Positions 33,995 to 42,686 of a stretch of DNA of 44,066 nt are shown here, in pieces. Numbering within the stretch: the first letter of the stretch is position 1; each line of letters starts with the position of its first letter. The stretch covers positions 1 to 44,066 of IMG/VR virus record IMGVR_UViG_2162886015_000005. One strand, given 5' to 3'. Below the pieces are notes generated by a model, which did no database searches, was not told the DNA's origin, and worked only from the letters and a program-made list of their open reading frames with translations. Source of the DNA: a virus. The position numbers and the translations under genes are program-made.

Positions 33995-35190
33995 AGCGGT
34001 ATCGAGTTGTTGTTGCTCACCGCAGGGCGGGCAAGACGGTTGCGGCCATTAACGAATGCATCCGGGCCACGCTGACATGCAAGTTGCCCAATCCAAGATT
34101 TGCGTATGTGGCCCCGCTGCTGGGCCAGGCCAAATCCGTCGCATGGGATTATGTCAAGCATTACGCCTCACCAATACCGGGCGTGAAATTCAACGAAGCT
34201 GAATTGAGAGCGGATTTCCCCAATGGTGGACGATTCAGGCTCTACGGAGCGGACAACTACGAAGCCCTGCGAGGGCAATATTTCGACGGAATTGTACCTG
34301 ACGAATTTGGAAACATGGACCCAAGGGCCTGGACGGATGTCATCCGGCCCGCGCTCTCAGACCGTCATGGGTGGACTGTTTTCCTTGGAACGCCCAACGG
34401 TAAGAATCATTTCTGGGATCTGAGAAACAAGGCCGAAGCCGGCGACCCGGATTGGGAGCTATTCGAGTTCAGGGCTTCCGAAACCGGCCTATTACCGCAA
34501 GCCGAATTGGACGACGCGCGCAACGCCATGTCTGAGGCGGCGTTTCAGCGCGAATACGAATGCAGCTTTGATGCGACAATCGAGGGCGCCTATTACGCCA
34601 ACGAGATGACGCAGGCGCACAAGGATGGGCGAATTTGCACCATCCCGATTGAGTCAATCCCTGTCGTAGACACGGCGTGGGACTTGGGCATTGATGACGC
34701 AACGTCCATCTGGTTCATCCAGGATGTTGGGCTAGAGCGCCGGCTGATTGATTACCTCGAGGTCAGCGGCGAGGGGCTTCCCTCGATCGTCAAGCAGCTT
34801 GAGGCTAGGAATTACCGTTATGGCCGGCATTTGCTGCCCCATGACGTTGAGGTCAGAGAACTGAACAACGGCACCTCACGCCGTGAGACGCTGGAGAAGT
34901 TGGGCCTCCGCAATATCGAGGTCATACCGCAGCAGGAAGTGGCCGATGGGCTCAACGCCGTTCGCCTCATGCTTCCCCGCTGCTGGTTCGACAAAGAACG
35001 CTGCGCCCGAGGGATTGAGGCGCTGAAGCAATACCGGAGGGAATGGGACGGCAAGCGCCAAACATGGCGTGAGCGGCCCTACCACGATTGGACAAGCCAT
35101 GCTGCTGACGCCTTCCGCTATCTGGCGTTGGCGAGTGCAAGGCCGTCAAGCAAGCCGTGGACGCAACCAGCAGTGAAATGGGTCGTATAA
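33895..35190 (+). CDS. terL: Large terminase subunit (start codon unusual)
   Basis: ATPase-nuclease that packages DNA. Walker A is HRRAGKT at 34018-34038, Walker B IVPDEFG near residue 140, and nuclease acidic residues in DTAWDLGIDD and HAADAFRYLA. The frame is open from 33805, but the first ATG, GTG or TTG is a TTG at 34084, after Walker A, so that start would kill the enzyme. The characteristic head IVIPYAPRDIWRPFHNS starts at 33940. CTG 33895 is given as start because AGGTGA precedes it; ATT 33940 or frameshifting from the small subunit are alternatives. Confidence 0.85.
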   Translation: MGDERAGGDTGPVQEIVIPYAPRDIWRPFHNSVKRYRVVVAHRRAGKTVAAINECIRATLTCKLPNPRFAYVAPLLGQAKSVAWDYVKHYASPIPGVKFNEAELRADFPNGGRFRLYGADNYEALRGQYFDGIVPDEFGNMDPRAWTDVIRPALSDRHGWTVFLGTPNGKNHFWDLRNKAEAGDPDWELFEFRASETGLLPQAELDDARNAMSEAAFQREYECSFDATIEGAYYANEMTQAHKDGRICTIPIESIPVVDTAWDLGIDDATSIWFIQDVGLERRLIDYLEVSGEGLPSIVKQLEARNYRYGRHLLPHDVEVRELNNGTSRRETLEKLGLRNIEVIPQQEVADGLNAVRLMLPRCWFDKERCARGIEALKQYRREWDGKRQTWRERPYHDWTSHAADAFRYLALASARPSSKPWTQPAVKWVV

Positions 35191-35193
35191 CTA

Positions 35194-37344
35194 TTGGCTG
35201 AGCGCAGGAAAGTCACCCAGTCCGATATCAGGGCCATCATTCGCTCTGAGATCCTGTCGGCTGACGGCCAATCCAATTCAGAACTGTCCATCGAGCGTGG
35301 GCAGAACATGGATTATTACCAGGGCAGGCCCTTTGGCAACGAAGTAGACGGCCGATCCTCGGTTGTGGACACCGCAGTCCGCGATACTGTCGAATGGATA
35401 CTGCCCACACTGGTCCGCATCTTCTGCTCCGGTGAGGATGCGGTAGAGTTTGAGCCCGAAACGGCTGATGACGTTGAGAAGGCCAAGCAGGCCACCGAAT
35501 ACGTCAATTTCATCTGGAACCGTGACAACAAAGGCTTTATCAACACCTATTCTTGGTTCAAAGACGCCCTCATCTCCAAGAATGGGCGCATCAAGATATG
35601 GTGGGATGACACGCCGCGCACCAAGCGCGAGCGCTATACCGGCCTTGATGACATGGCCTTTACCATGCTGGTCAACGACCCGCAGGTAGAGGTTTCAGAG
35701 CATACCGAGAACAAGCAGACGGTCGAGGTGATGCGGCCGGATAAGACCGGCGCAATCAGTCCGCAATCTGTTGAGTTCACCACCCACGATCTGGTCTTAA
35801 CCCGCAAGCTGACCAGTGGGCGCGTTTGTGTTCTGCCCGTTCCGCCTGAAGAGTTTCTAATCTCCAAGGATGCGCGGGACATTGAAACGGCACGTTTCGT
35901 TGGCCATCGCAGACGCCGCTTCCTATCCGATCTGGTCGAGGAAGGATTTGACCGCGAGCAGGTAGAGCGCCTCTCGGGCGATGAGACCAGCATCCAGACC
36001 GATAGCGAGGAGATCAAGCGCAACACGGTTGAGTTTGTGGTTCCCATGTCGGAATCCGCAATTAACCCCGCCATGCGGCAAGTCTGGGTCACTGAGGGCT
36101 ATATCCGTATAGACGAGGATGGCGACGGCATTGCGGAAATGCGCAAGGTCGTGGTTGCCGGTGCTGCCTATGAGATCCTGAGTGATGAGGCTTGGGATAC
36201 GCCGAGGCCGTTTGCCGATCTGACGCCCATTCCCATGCCGCATCGGTATCACGGGCTTTGCCCGGCCGATCTGGTCAAGGACATCCAGCTCATAAAGTCC
36301 ACGATCTGGCGGCAGTACCTCGACAATATGTACCTCTCGAATAATCAGCGGGAAGAGGTGGTTGAGGCCAATATCATCGACCCGTCCGAGGTTCTGTCCA
36401 GCGCGCCGGGGCGTAAGATCAGGGTTAAAGCGGCTGGCTCTGTCATCCCGATTATGGTCCCGCAGATTGGTGATGCCGCCCTTGCGGGCTTGGAATACAT
36501 CGATCAGCAGCGTGAGAACCGCACTGGCGTCTCCCCCCGAACTCAGGGCCTAGGTGCCGATGCTTTGCATGAGACGGCTGCCGGCGAGCGCATCATGCTT
36601 TCCCAGGCCATGGGCAAGATTGAACTCATTGCCCGCATCTTTGCTGAGACGGGTGTCAAGGATGCCTTCAGGCTCATTCTGAAGCTGATTTGCGAGTATC
36701 AGGACAAGGCCCGCACCATCCGCCTCCGCGACCAATGGGTTGATATGGACCCGTCGCAGTGGAACAGCGACATGGACATGACGGCCACGGTTGGGCTGGG
36801 CATGGGCGACCGCGACCAGCAGATGATGCACGCCCAGTTCTTGGGTGCCGCGCAAGAGAAGCTATTGCCCCTCGGCTTTATCTCGCCCGAGAACCTGAGA
36901 AACAGCGCCGAGATTGGCGTTCAGGCCATGGGGCTGAAGGGTGTGGATCGGTTCTTCACCTTTCCGCAGGGTCCGCAGGCCAATCAGCCTATTCAGTTGC
37001 CGCCTCCGAACCAAAAGCCGGGGGCTGATCCGCAGACGCAGATGGCGATTGCCCAGACCAAGGCCAAGGCATCTGCCGATGCAGCCGTTCAGGTTGCCCA
37101 GATCAAGGCTCAGGCTACCGCTGCCACTACGCAGCATCAGAACGCCCTGGAAGCCCAGCGAGACACACTGCACAACCAGCAGCAGATGCAGTTAGAGGCG
37201 TTCAAGGCCAAGGTTGAGGGCGCTCTGGAGATTGCTGTTGCCCATATCAGGGCTGCGGCCCAGATCGAGGCGGCAAGAGTCACGGCATCTGCCAGTGATG
37301 GGGCTGACGCAGAGGCCCGTGAAGCGGCAGGGGAGGCGGCATGA
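35194..37344 (+). CDS. Portal protein
   Basis: 716 aa from a TTG at 35194. The ring at the packaging vertex. Typical head (SSVVDTAVRDTVEWILPTLV then RIFCSGEDAVEFEP), middle (YHGLCPADLVKDIQLIKSTI; LDNMYLSNNQ), and a C-terminal Gln/Ala-rich coiled coil (about residues 590-700). The length is that of large podovirus portals. Position between terminase and scaffold supports it. Confidence 0.85.
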   Translation: MAERRKVTQSDIRAIIRSEILSADGQSNSELSIERGQNMDYYQGRPFGNEVDGRSSVVDTAVRDTVEWILPTLVRIFCSGEDAVEFEPETADDVEKAKQATEYVNFIWNRDNKGFINTYSWFKDALISKNGRIKIWWDDTPRTKRERYTGLDDMAFTMLVNDPQVEVSEHTENKQTVEVMRPDKTGAISPQSVEFTTHDLVLTRKLTSGRVCVLPVPPEEFLISKDARDIETARFVGHRRRRFLSDLVEEGFDREQVERLSGDETSIQTDSEEIKRNTVEFVVPMSESAINPAMRQVWVTEGYIRIDEDGDGIAEMRKVVVAGAAYEILSDEAWDTPRPFADLTPIPMPHRYHGLCPADLVKDIQLIKSTIWRQYLDNMYLSNNQREEVVEANIIDPSEVLSSAPGRKIRVKAAGSVIPIMVPQIGDAALAGLEYIDQQRENRTGVSPRTQGLGADALHETAAGERIMLSQAMGKIELIARIFAETGVKDAFRLILKLICEYQDKARTIRLRDQWVDMDPSQWNSDMDMTATVGLGMGDRDQQMMHAQFLGAAQEKLLPLGFISPENLRNSAEIGVQAMGLKGVDRFFTFPQGPQANQPIQLPPPNQKPGADPQTQMAIAQTKAKASADAAVQVAQIKAQATAATTQHQNALEAQRDTLHNQQQMQLEAFKAKVEGALEIAVAHIRAAAQIEAARVTASASDGADAEAREAAGEAA

Positions 37345-37493
37345 GAATGATTATATTTAGTCGCGGAAAGCATCACCTGAAGCCGTGGCGCTGGTTCATC
37401 AATTACTCCGATGTTCCTCACTATGGCCGTTATCTGGTTTTCGGACCGGTCGTCATTGAGCTGAAGAAATACCGGGGCCGGTCACTAGCTTGA
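37341..37493 (+). CDS. Small hypothetical protein
   Basis: 50 aa (MRMIIFSRGKHHLKPWRWFI...), ATGA overlap with portal and 4-base overlap with the next gene. Basic and aromatic. Small genes at this place are common but not named. Confidence 0.6.
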   Translation: MRMIIFSRGKHHLKPWRWFINYSDVPHYGRYLVFGPVVIELKKYRGRSLA

Positions 37494-37768
37494 GCGGAGA
37501 CAAGATCAACCGGGGCCTTCAGGCCCGCGCACTCCTAGAAAACGAGCTTTTCCGTGAAGTCCTCAACACGCTTGACGGTGTGTACACGGCAGCTTGGCGC
37601 GAGGCCAAAACTCCGGAAGCCCGCGAGGACTGTCACCGCTACGTCAAGCTCTGCGAGAAAATCATCATCGACATTCAGAGCGTCGCCAATACCGGCACAC
37701 TAGAGCAAGCGCGCCAGCAGGAATTGCAGCGCGGCAAGAAAGGTTTCCCGTGGCCGATAGCGATCTAG
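37490..37768 (+). CDS. Small head-region protein
   Basis: 92 aa, TTG start. Helical (QARALLENELFREVLNTLDGV; REDCHRYVKLCEKIIIDIQS). Proteins of this type lie between portal and scaffold in SU10-like head modules. Overlaps the scaffold start. Confidence 0.65.
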   Translation: MSGDKINRGLQARALLENELFREVLNTLDGVYTAAWREAKTPEAREDCHRYVKLCEKIIIDIQSVANTGTLEQARQQELQRGKKGFPWPIAI

Positions 37769-38673
37769 AGCAGTCTACCGAACTTACCGTTTCCGAAGCC
37801 GCCGCCGCGATTGAGAACCTGCTCAAGCAGCCACCCGCGCCCGAAGCGCAGGAAGAACAGACACCAGAACAACCCCATTCGCCCCAAGCTGCTGAAGCAG
37901 AGGCGGGCAATACGGAAGTTGAACAGCCAGGGGCTGTCACTTCCGAGACTCCGGCACCCGAAGCCGAGCCGGCCAAGCCTGTGCCAGTGCAAACCAGTTC
38001 TCCCGAACTGGACGCATTGCGCCAAGAGGCTACCCGCAAGGTTCAGGAAGCCGAAACCGCGCGTAATCAGTACGTCAATCAACTCAACACCCTTATCCCG
38101 CAGTTGGAAGCCTCGATCAAAGGCGAGTTCGCGGACATCAAGTCCAAGGAAGACTTGTACGCCCTCGCAGATCCCCGCTCTCCCAACTACAACGTGGAAC
38201 GCTACAACGCCGCCATCATCGCCTTCTCAAAGCTGAATGACGCCATGACTGCCCGCCAGACGGTGGTGCAGGAACAGCAGAAGCAGCGTGACGAGCAGAT
38301 GACCCAGTGGCGTCAGGCCGAACAGGAGAAAGTCAGCAAGCTCATCCCTGAACTTGCAGACCAAGTTAAAGGTCCGGTTCTGGCGAAGAAGCTGCAAGAC
38401 TTTGCGGTCAAGCAGGGCTACACGCCTCAGCAGCTATCCATGGCCTCCGCATCCGATTTTGCGATGCTGCACAAGGCCATGCAATTCGAGGATCTCACGG
38501 CCGCCCAGGCGGCTGCGAGACAGAAAGCTGCCAGCGCACCTCCGGTTCAGAAGCCGGGCGTGACACGGCCAAATACGGGTAAGGAAGAAAAGCTTCAGTC
38601 TGATTACGAGCGGCTCCAGCGCACGGGGAACGTCAACGACGCAGCCTCCGTGTTCCGTCACTTCATCAATTAG
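37750..38673 (+). CDS. Scaffolding protein
   Basis: 307 aa from a GTG at 37750 with AAAGG 6 bases upstream. The first 100 residues are acidic Pro/Glu/Ala-rich, then a long coiled coil (EATRKVQEAETARNQYVNQL and on) and a basic C-terminal tail. This composition and position just before the capsid gene mark the scaffold that directs procapsid assembly. Confidence 0.8.
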   Translation: MADSDLEQSTELTVSEAAAAIENLLKQPPAPEAQEEQTPEQPHSPQAAEAEAGNTEVEQPGAVTSETPAPEAEPAKPVPVQTSSPELDALRQEATRKVQEAETARNQYVNQLNTLIPQLEASIKGEFADIKSKEDLYALADPRSPNYNVERYNAAIIAFSKLNDAMTARQTVVQEQQKQRDEQMTQWRQAEQEKVSKLIPELADQVKGPVLAKKLQDFAVKQGYTPQQLSMASASDFAMLHKAMQFEDLTAAQAAARQKAASAPPVQKPGVTRPNTGKEEKLQSDYERLQRTGNVNDAASVFRHFIN

Positions 38674-38694
38674 CGCAGGAGCGCACCCCACACT

Positions 38695-39672
38695 ATGACC
38701 GTACAGACCAATGCCTTTGGCACTTATGCTGCCATTGGCAATCGCGAAGACTTGACCAATATCATCTACAACATCAGCCCGTCCGACACGCCTTTCATGT
38801 CGTCCATCGGCAAGGGCAAGGCCAAGGCCGTTCTGCATGAATGGCAGACCGATAGCTTGGCGGCTGCCGTTACCACCAACGCCCAGATCGAAGGTGACGT
38901 GGTTGCCGGTTCGTCTTCCAGCGCCACCAGCCGCGTCAAGAACTACTGCCAGATTGCCAGCAAGGACGTTGTGGTCACTGGCACGCAGGAAGCCGTGGAT
39001 AAGGCTGGCCGTGACTCGGAACTGGCCTACCAGATGTCCAAGCGCTCGAAAGAACTCAAGCGCGACATGGAATCGGGCCTTACCTCAAACCAGGCCGGCG
39101 CTGCTGGCTCCACCTCTTCGGCCCGCAAGTTGCGCGGTCTGGAGGCCTGGCTTCGCACCAATACCAATCGTGAAACGACCGCGACCAGCGGTGGCACGAA
39201 GGGTAAGAGCGCGACCGCCAACGGCACGACCAACGCGGCCATTGACGCGACCCATCTGCGCGCCTTGTCTGAGTCTCTGCTGAAGAAGGTTCTGGCTCAG
39301 GTCTATGCGTCCGGTGGCGATCCGTCCATCATCATGGTTGGCCCGCACAACAAGCAGACCATCTCGACCTTCAGCGGTCGTTCGAATGCCCGCACGATCA
39401 TCAACAACAAGAACGCCATCCAGGGCGCGGCCGACATGTATGCGTCGGATTATGGTGATCTGAAGGTCATTCCCAACCGCTTCCAGCGTGACCGGTCGTG
39501 CTTCATCTACGACCCGGCCTTTGCCAAGGTGGCCTTCCTCCGCCCTGTTTTTGTCAGTGATCTGGCGAAGACCGGCGACTCCACCCGCAAGGACATGCGC
39601 ACGGAGTACACCCTTGAGATGTCGAACGAGGGCGCCTTCGGCGTCATCGCAGATTTGAACACGACCTCGTAG
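38695..39672 (+). CDS. Major capsid protein (SU10/DUF5309 type)
   Basis: 325 aa. NREDLTNIIYNISPSDTPFM, then AVLHEWQTDSLAAA is the signature of the DUF5309/SU10 capsid family, an HK97-fold protein. The rest has KDMRTEYTLEMSNEGAFGVI at the end, also typical. A strong terminator follows. Confidence 0.9.
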   Translation: MTVQTNAFGTYAAIGNREDLTNIIYNISPSDTPFMSSIGKGKAKAVLHEWQTDSLAAAVTTNAQIEGDVVAGSSSSATSRVKNYCQIASKDVVVTGTQEAVDKAGRDSELAYQMSKRSKELKRDMESGLTSNQAGAAGSTSSARKLRGLEAWLRTNTNRETTATSGGTKGKSATANGTTNAAIDATHLRALSESLLKKVLAQVYASGGDPSIIMVGPHNKQTISTFSGRSNARTIINNKNAIQGAADMYASDYGDLKVIPNRFQRDRSCFIYDPAFAKVAFLRPVFVSDLAKTGDSTRKDMRTEYTLEMSNEGAFGVIADLNTTS

Positions 39673-39696
39673 ATAAGTACTTGATTTGACTAAGAA

Positions 39697-39728
39697 AACG
39701 GCCCTGGGAAACTGGGGCCGTTCCTTTT
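39697..39728 (+). terminator. Terminator after the capsid gene
   Basis: Stem AACGGCCC with GGGCCGTT around TGGGAAACTG, then TCCTTTT. It lies between the capsid stop and the HNH gene and would lower transcription of what follows. Confidence 0.8.
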
Positions 39729-39737
39729 GAGGGCTCT

Positions 39738-40214
39738 ATGAAGCGAACGTGCATCAGATCCTCGCTGGAGGATCGTATCCGACACTATTCCATGCCCGAC
39801 ATGAACTCAGGCTGCTGGTTGTGGACTGGCGGCTTATATTCAAACGGCTATGGAATGACGACGCTAGGCGGCTGGAAAGTTACCCAAGCCCACCGCGCTT
39901 CGTACACCGCTTTCAAGGGTCCGATCCCGGATGGGATGTTTGTCTGCCACACATGTGATGTGAAGGCTTGTGTAAACCCGGATCATCTGTTCTTGGGAGA
40001 ACCTGCCGACAATAGTGCCGATATGGTCAGTAAAGGCCGATCAGCCAAGGGTTCTGCTCATGGTAGCGCGAAGCTGACGGAAGATAAGGTCAGCGAAATT
40101 CGCTCGCTTCTTTCTTCTGGCGCAAAGCACCGCGAGATTTCGCAAAAATATGGAATCGCCGTGAGCAACGTTAGCTTCATAGCGACCCGAAAAGCTTGGC
40201 GTCATGTCACCTGA
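39738..40214 (+). CDS. HNH homing endonuclease
   Basis: 158 aa. CWLWTGGLYSNGYGMTTLGG, then AHRASYTAFKGPIPDGMFVC, HTCDVKACVNPDHLFLGEP is the HNH zinc-finger type seen in phage homing endonucleases. The C-terminus (LTEDKVSEIRSLLSSGAKHR, then EISQKYGIAVSNVSFI) is a helix-turn-helix that would guide it to its target. Placed between head and tail genes behind a terminator, as a selfish insert. Confidence 0.88.
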   Translation: MKRTCIRSSLEDRIRHYSMPDMNSGCWLWTGGLYSNGYGMTTLGGWKVTQAHRASYTAFKGPIPDGMFVCHTCDVKACVNPDHLFLGEPADNSADMVSKGRSAKGSAHGSAKLTEDKVSEIRSLLSSGAKHREISQKYGIAVSNVSFIATRKAWRHVT

Positions 40215-40368
40215 CGACAAGCCGGGACCAATCATCAATCAGTGTTCGCCTGAATGGAAATCCGAGTGCATGGACTGGGCGCTAAAGACTGTAGCCGCGT
40301 CAGCCGGAGCCGATGAAGTCCTAAAGGCCGCCAAGGCTTTCTACGCCTATGTCTACGAGAACAAATGA
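40204..40368 (+). CDS. Small hypothetical protein
   Basis: 54 aa (MSPDDKPGPIINQCSPEWKS...), starting inside the end of the HNH gene. The helical second half has VAASAGADEVLKAAKAFYAY. 4-base overlap with the next start. No family. Confidence 0.6.
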   Translation: MSPDDKPGPIINQCSPEWKSECMDWALKTVAASAGADEVLKAAKAFYAYVYENK

Positions 40369-40667
40369 GCACACGTAAGCTACTGCTCTCGGCCTTCGGC
40401 AATTTCCGCGAAGTCGCCTATTTCGATGACACGCGCCCGAACGATCTCCTCATCAAGACCTTCGAGGACTGCGAGCCGATCATCGAGCGCGCCAAGATGC
40501 TCTCGGAGATGGAGCCGGGCAAGGAGTTCAGGCACGCAGCCCTGATACCCAAGCATGTTCTAGACAAAGCATATCGTGAGGGATGGTTTCATGACAAAAA
40601 GAAGTGGCGCGAATGGGCGAACTCGCCAGATAACAGAGCCTTCAGAACCTGGCCCGGCCGCCTCTGA
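40365..40667 (+). CDS. Hypothetical protein
   Basis: 100 aa (MSTRKLLLSAFGNFREVAYF...). Mixed alpha-beta, with a basic end (DKAYREGWFHDKKKWREWAN). Overlaps the glycosyltransferase-like gene by 77 bases. Seen in similar head modules but no known function. Confidence 0.6.
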   Translation: MSTRKLLLSAFGNFREVAYFDDTRPNDLLIKTFEDCEPIIERAKMLSEMEPGKEFRHAALIPKHVLDKAYREGWFHDKKKWREWANSPDNRAFRTWPGRL

Positions 40668-41355
40668 GAAGCCCAGAGAACTAAGAGTTCTCATCGCCAT
40701 ACCGTGTCACGGCAGCCCCACGCTGGCCTGCCTGATCTCGGTATCTCGTGCGATGACGCATTTCGCCTTGGCGCCTTATGATGGCGTGAAGGATGTGCAG
40801 ATTAGCTCGGTTAAGGGGCCGATCCTGCCTGAAGTGCGGCGCAGATTGGTTTCTCAGGCATTCGCCATGGAAGCCACCCACATACTTTGGGTGGATAGCG
40901 ACATGGAATTTCCGGCCGATGTGATTGCGAGGTTCCTGAACCACAATCTCGCGGTAGTCGCGGCCAATTACCCGCGCAAGAACCTTGAGGCACGGCCTAC
41001 AGCGTACATAGACAGCCCTGATTTTGTCGGCCCTGTCTGGACTATGGACACCTCAACCGGGCTCCAGAAGGTCACGGTGGCCGGCATGGGCCTGATGCTG
41101 ACGGATATGCGGGTGTTCGAGAAGATCCAGCTCCCGTTCTTCGCCTTTGAGCCTCAGAAGCCCGATTTCGTCCGCGATACGGGAGAAGATGTCTATTTCT
41201 GCCGCGAATTATACAAGGCGGGAATCCCGATTCACATAGACCACGACCTGAGCAAGCAGGTCAGCCATGTGGGCGAGTTCAAATACACCAATTTCCTCTC
41301 GAAAGAGGCGGAGATTGTGAAGCAAGCCCTTTATCGGGACATGCCGGGGTCGTGA
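40591..41355 (+). CDS. Glycosyltransferase-like protein (GT-A)
   Basis: 254 aa from ATG 40591 with AGGGA 8 bases upstream. RVLIAIPCHGSPTLACLISV starts a GT-A-like fold, and THILWVDSDMEFPADVIARF carries the DxD metal-binding motif. Later GEDVYFCRELYKAGIPIHID is typical of this phage group. It may decorate capsid or tail, or change host surface sugars; placed between head and tail genes, virion decoration is an inference. Confidence 0.75.
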   Translation: MTKRSGANGRTRQITEPSEPGPAASEKPRELRVLIAIPCHGSPTLACLISVSRAMTHFALAPYDGVKDVQISSVKGPILPEVRRRLVSQAFAMEATHILWVDSDMEFPADVIARFLNHNLAVVAANYPRKNLEARPTAYIDSPDFVGPVWTMDTSTGLQKVTVAGMGLMLTDMRVFEKIQLPFFAFEPQKPDFVRDTGEDVYFCRELYKAGIPIHIDHDLSKQVSHVGEFKYTNFLSKEAEIVKQALYRDMPGS

Positions 41356-41936
41356 AGGTCGCAATAGTTGGGAAATGTAGCAATTCCCGCAGCGATGCGC
41401 CGATTGATCTGTCTGATTGGGATATCTGGGGTCTCGGCTGGGATCCATTGCCTGTCTGTCATCGCTATTTCGAGATGCACCAGAATTGGCGCAACTTCCT
41501 TGGCGGCGGTGATGCTGCGGAGGCGCATTGGCGATGGTTAGCCGGCCTGACAGTCCCGGTCTACATGCTCCAGAAGGAACAGGACATCCCGGAATCGGTG
41601 CAATACCCGATGGAGGAAGTCCGCAAGACCTTCGGCGCGACCTGTTACGGGACCGCCTATCTCGAAAGCTCCATCGCCTACATGATGGCGCTGGCAATAC
41701 TGGAGGGTGCAGACCGGATCGGAATTTGGGGATGCGATCTGGCGACGGGTGGTGAGTACGCCTATCAGCGCCCGAATATGGAATACCTGATTGGCTTCGC
41801 GCGCGGCCGGGGGATATCGGTCTATGTACCGCCCCAGAACGCGCTTCTAAGCCCATGCCGCAAAGTGCCGTACGGGATTGATGATCCCGCTGCAGGCAAG
41901 CCGGCAAAACGTCCACACTGGATGCCAACTAAATGA
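41352..41936 (+). CDS. Hypothetical Rossmann-like protein
   Basis: 194 aa, GTG start overlapping the previous stop. KVAIVGKCSNSRSDAPIDLS, then DIWGLGWDPLPVCHRYFEMH and DRIGIWGCDLATGGEYAYQR. A small alpha-beta fold known in many phages next to glycosyltransferase-like genes. Possibly a partner sugar-modifying enzyme, but no catalytic motif is named here. Confidence 0.6.
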   Translation: MKVAIVGKCSNSRSDAPIDLSDWDIWGLGWDPLPVCHRYFEMHQNWRNFLGGGDAAEAHWRWLAGLTVPVYMLQKEQDIPESVQYPMEEVRKTFGATCYGTAYLESSIAYMMALAILEGADRIGIWGCDLATGGEYAYQRPNMEYLIGFARGRGISVYVPPQNALLSPCRKVPYGIDDPAAGKPAKRPHWMPTK

Positions 41937-42679
41937 AGAGAATATTCGCGGCCCTCATTGTTGGGGCCGTTTTTCTGTCGCCCGCTATTGCGCAGGCGCA
42001 GGTAGAGCACTTTCTCGCGCCGAACGGCACTGACCCCGTTCCGGTCTCTGCCGCCAACCCACTTCCTGTCACTGGTTCGCTCTCCGTTGGCGGATTAGCC
42101 CAGGGTTCGACCACTTCTGGCCAGACCGGCAATCTGGATATGTGCGCGACCACGACCTCCGCGCCAACTTATACGACCGCTAAGACCAACCCCTGCTCTA
42201 CAGACACAGCGGGCAATATCAGGGTCATAGACGGCAACAGCGCGGCCCTTCTGTCTGCGGCACAGGCCGCGATCCCGGCTGGCACGAATGTCATTGGCTT
42301 TGTCTCTAACGATCCTTGCGGGCAGGGGACCAAGCTGGGCGCGCCATTTAGCCTAACGGCTTCCGGCCAAGTCATAACTGGCACATCAGCCAAGAAAACC
42401 TACGTCTGCTCAATCGATCTGGTTTCGGCCACGGCCCAGAATATTGCCTTGGTCGAAGGGACCGGAACGGTCTGCGCCACAAACATCTTCGGTCTTGCTG
42501 GCGGCACGTCAGCGGCAACGGGTTGGAATCTCGCGGCCAATGGCGGACTGGTAAAGGGCTCTGGCACCGGCACGGTATATTCGCCCTCTGCGGACTCTAA
42601 CGCCGCTGCTGCCAATGTCTGCATCCTGCTTAGCAGCACCGGCCAGACCTCTGGGCAAATAACCTACGTGCAGCAGTGA
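41933..42679 (+). CDS. Secreted Gly/Thr/Ala-rich protein (first of three)
   Basis: 248 aa, ATGA overlap. Sec signal peptide: MKRIFAALIVGAVFLSPAIA, then QAQ before VEH, giving an AQA-Q-type cleavage near residue 23. The mature part is beta-rich (NPLPVTGSLSVGGLAQG; SIDLVSATAQNIALVEGTG). Known phage virion proteins are rarely exported this way. It may be a secreted or periplasmic protein. Confidence 0.65.
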   Translation: MKRIFAALIVGAVFLSPAIAQAQVEHFLAPNGTDPVPVSAANPLPVTGSLSVGGLAQGSTTSGQTGNLDMCATTTSAPTYTTAKTNPCSTDTAGNIRVIDGNSAALLSAAQAAIPAGTNVIGFVSNDPCGQGTKLGAPFSLTASGQVITGTSAKKTYVCSIDLVSATAQNIALVEGTGTVCATNIFGLAGGTSAATGWNLAANGGLVKGSGTGTVYSPSADSNAAAANVCILLSSTGQTSGQITYVQQ

Positions 42680-42686
42680 GGCGCAC

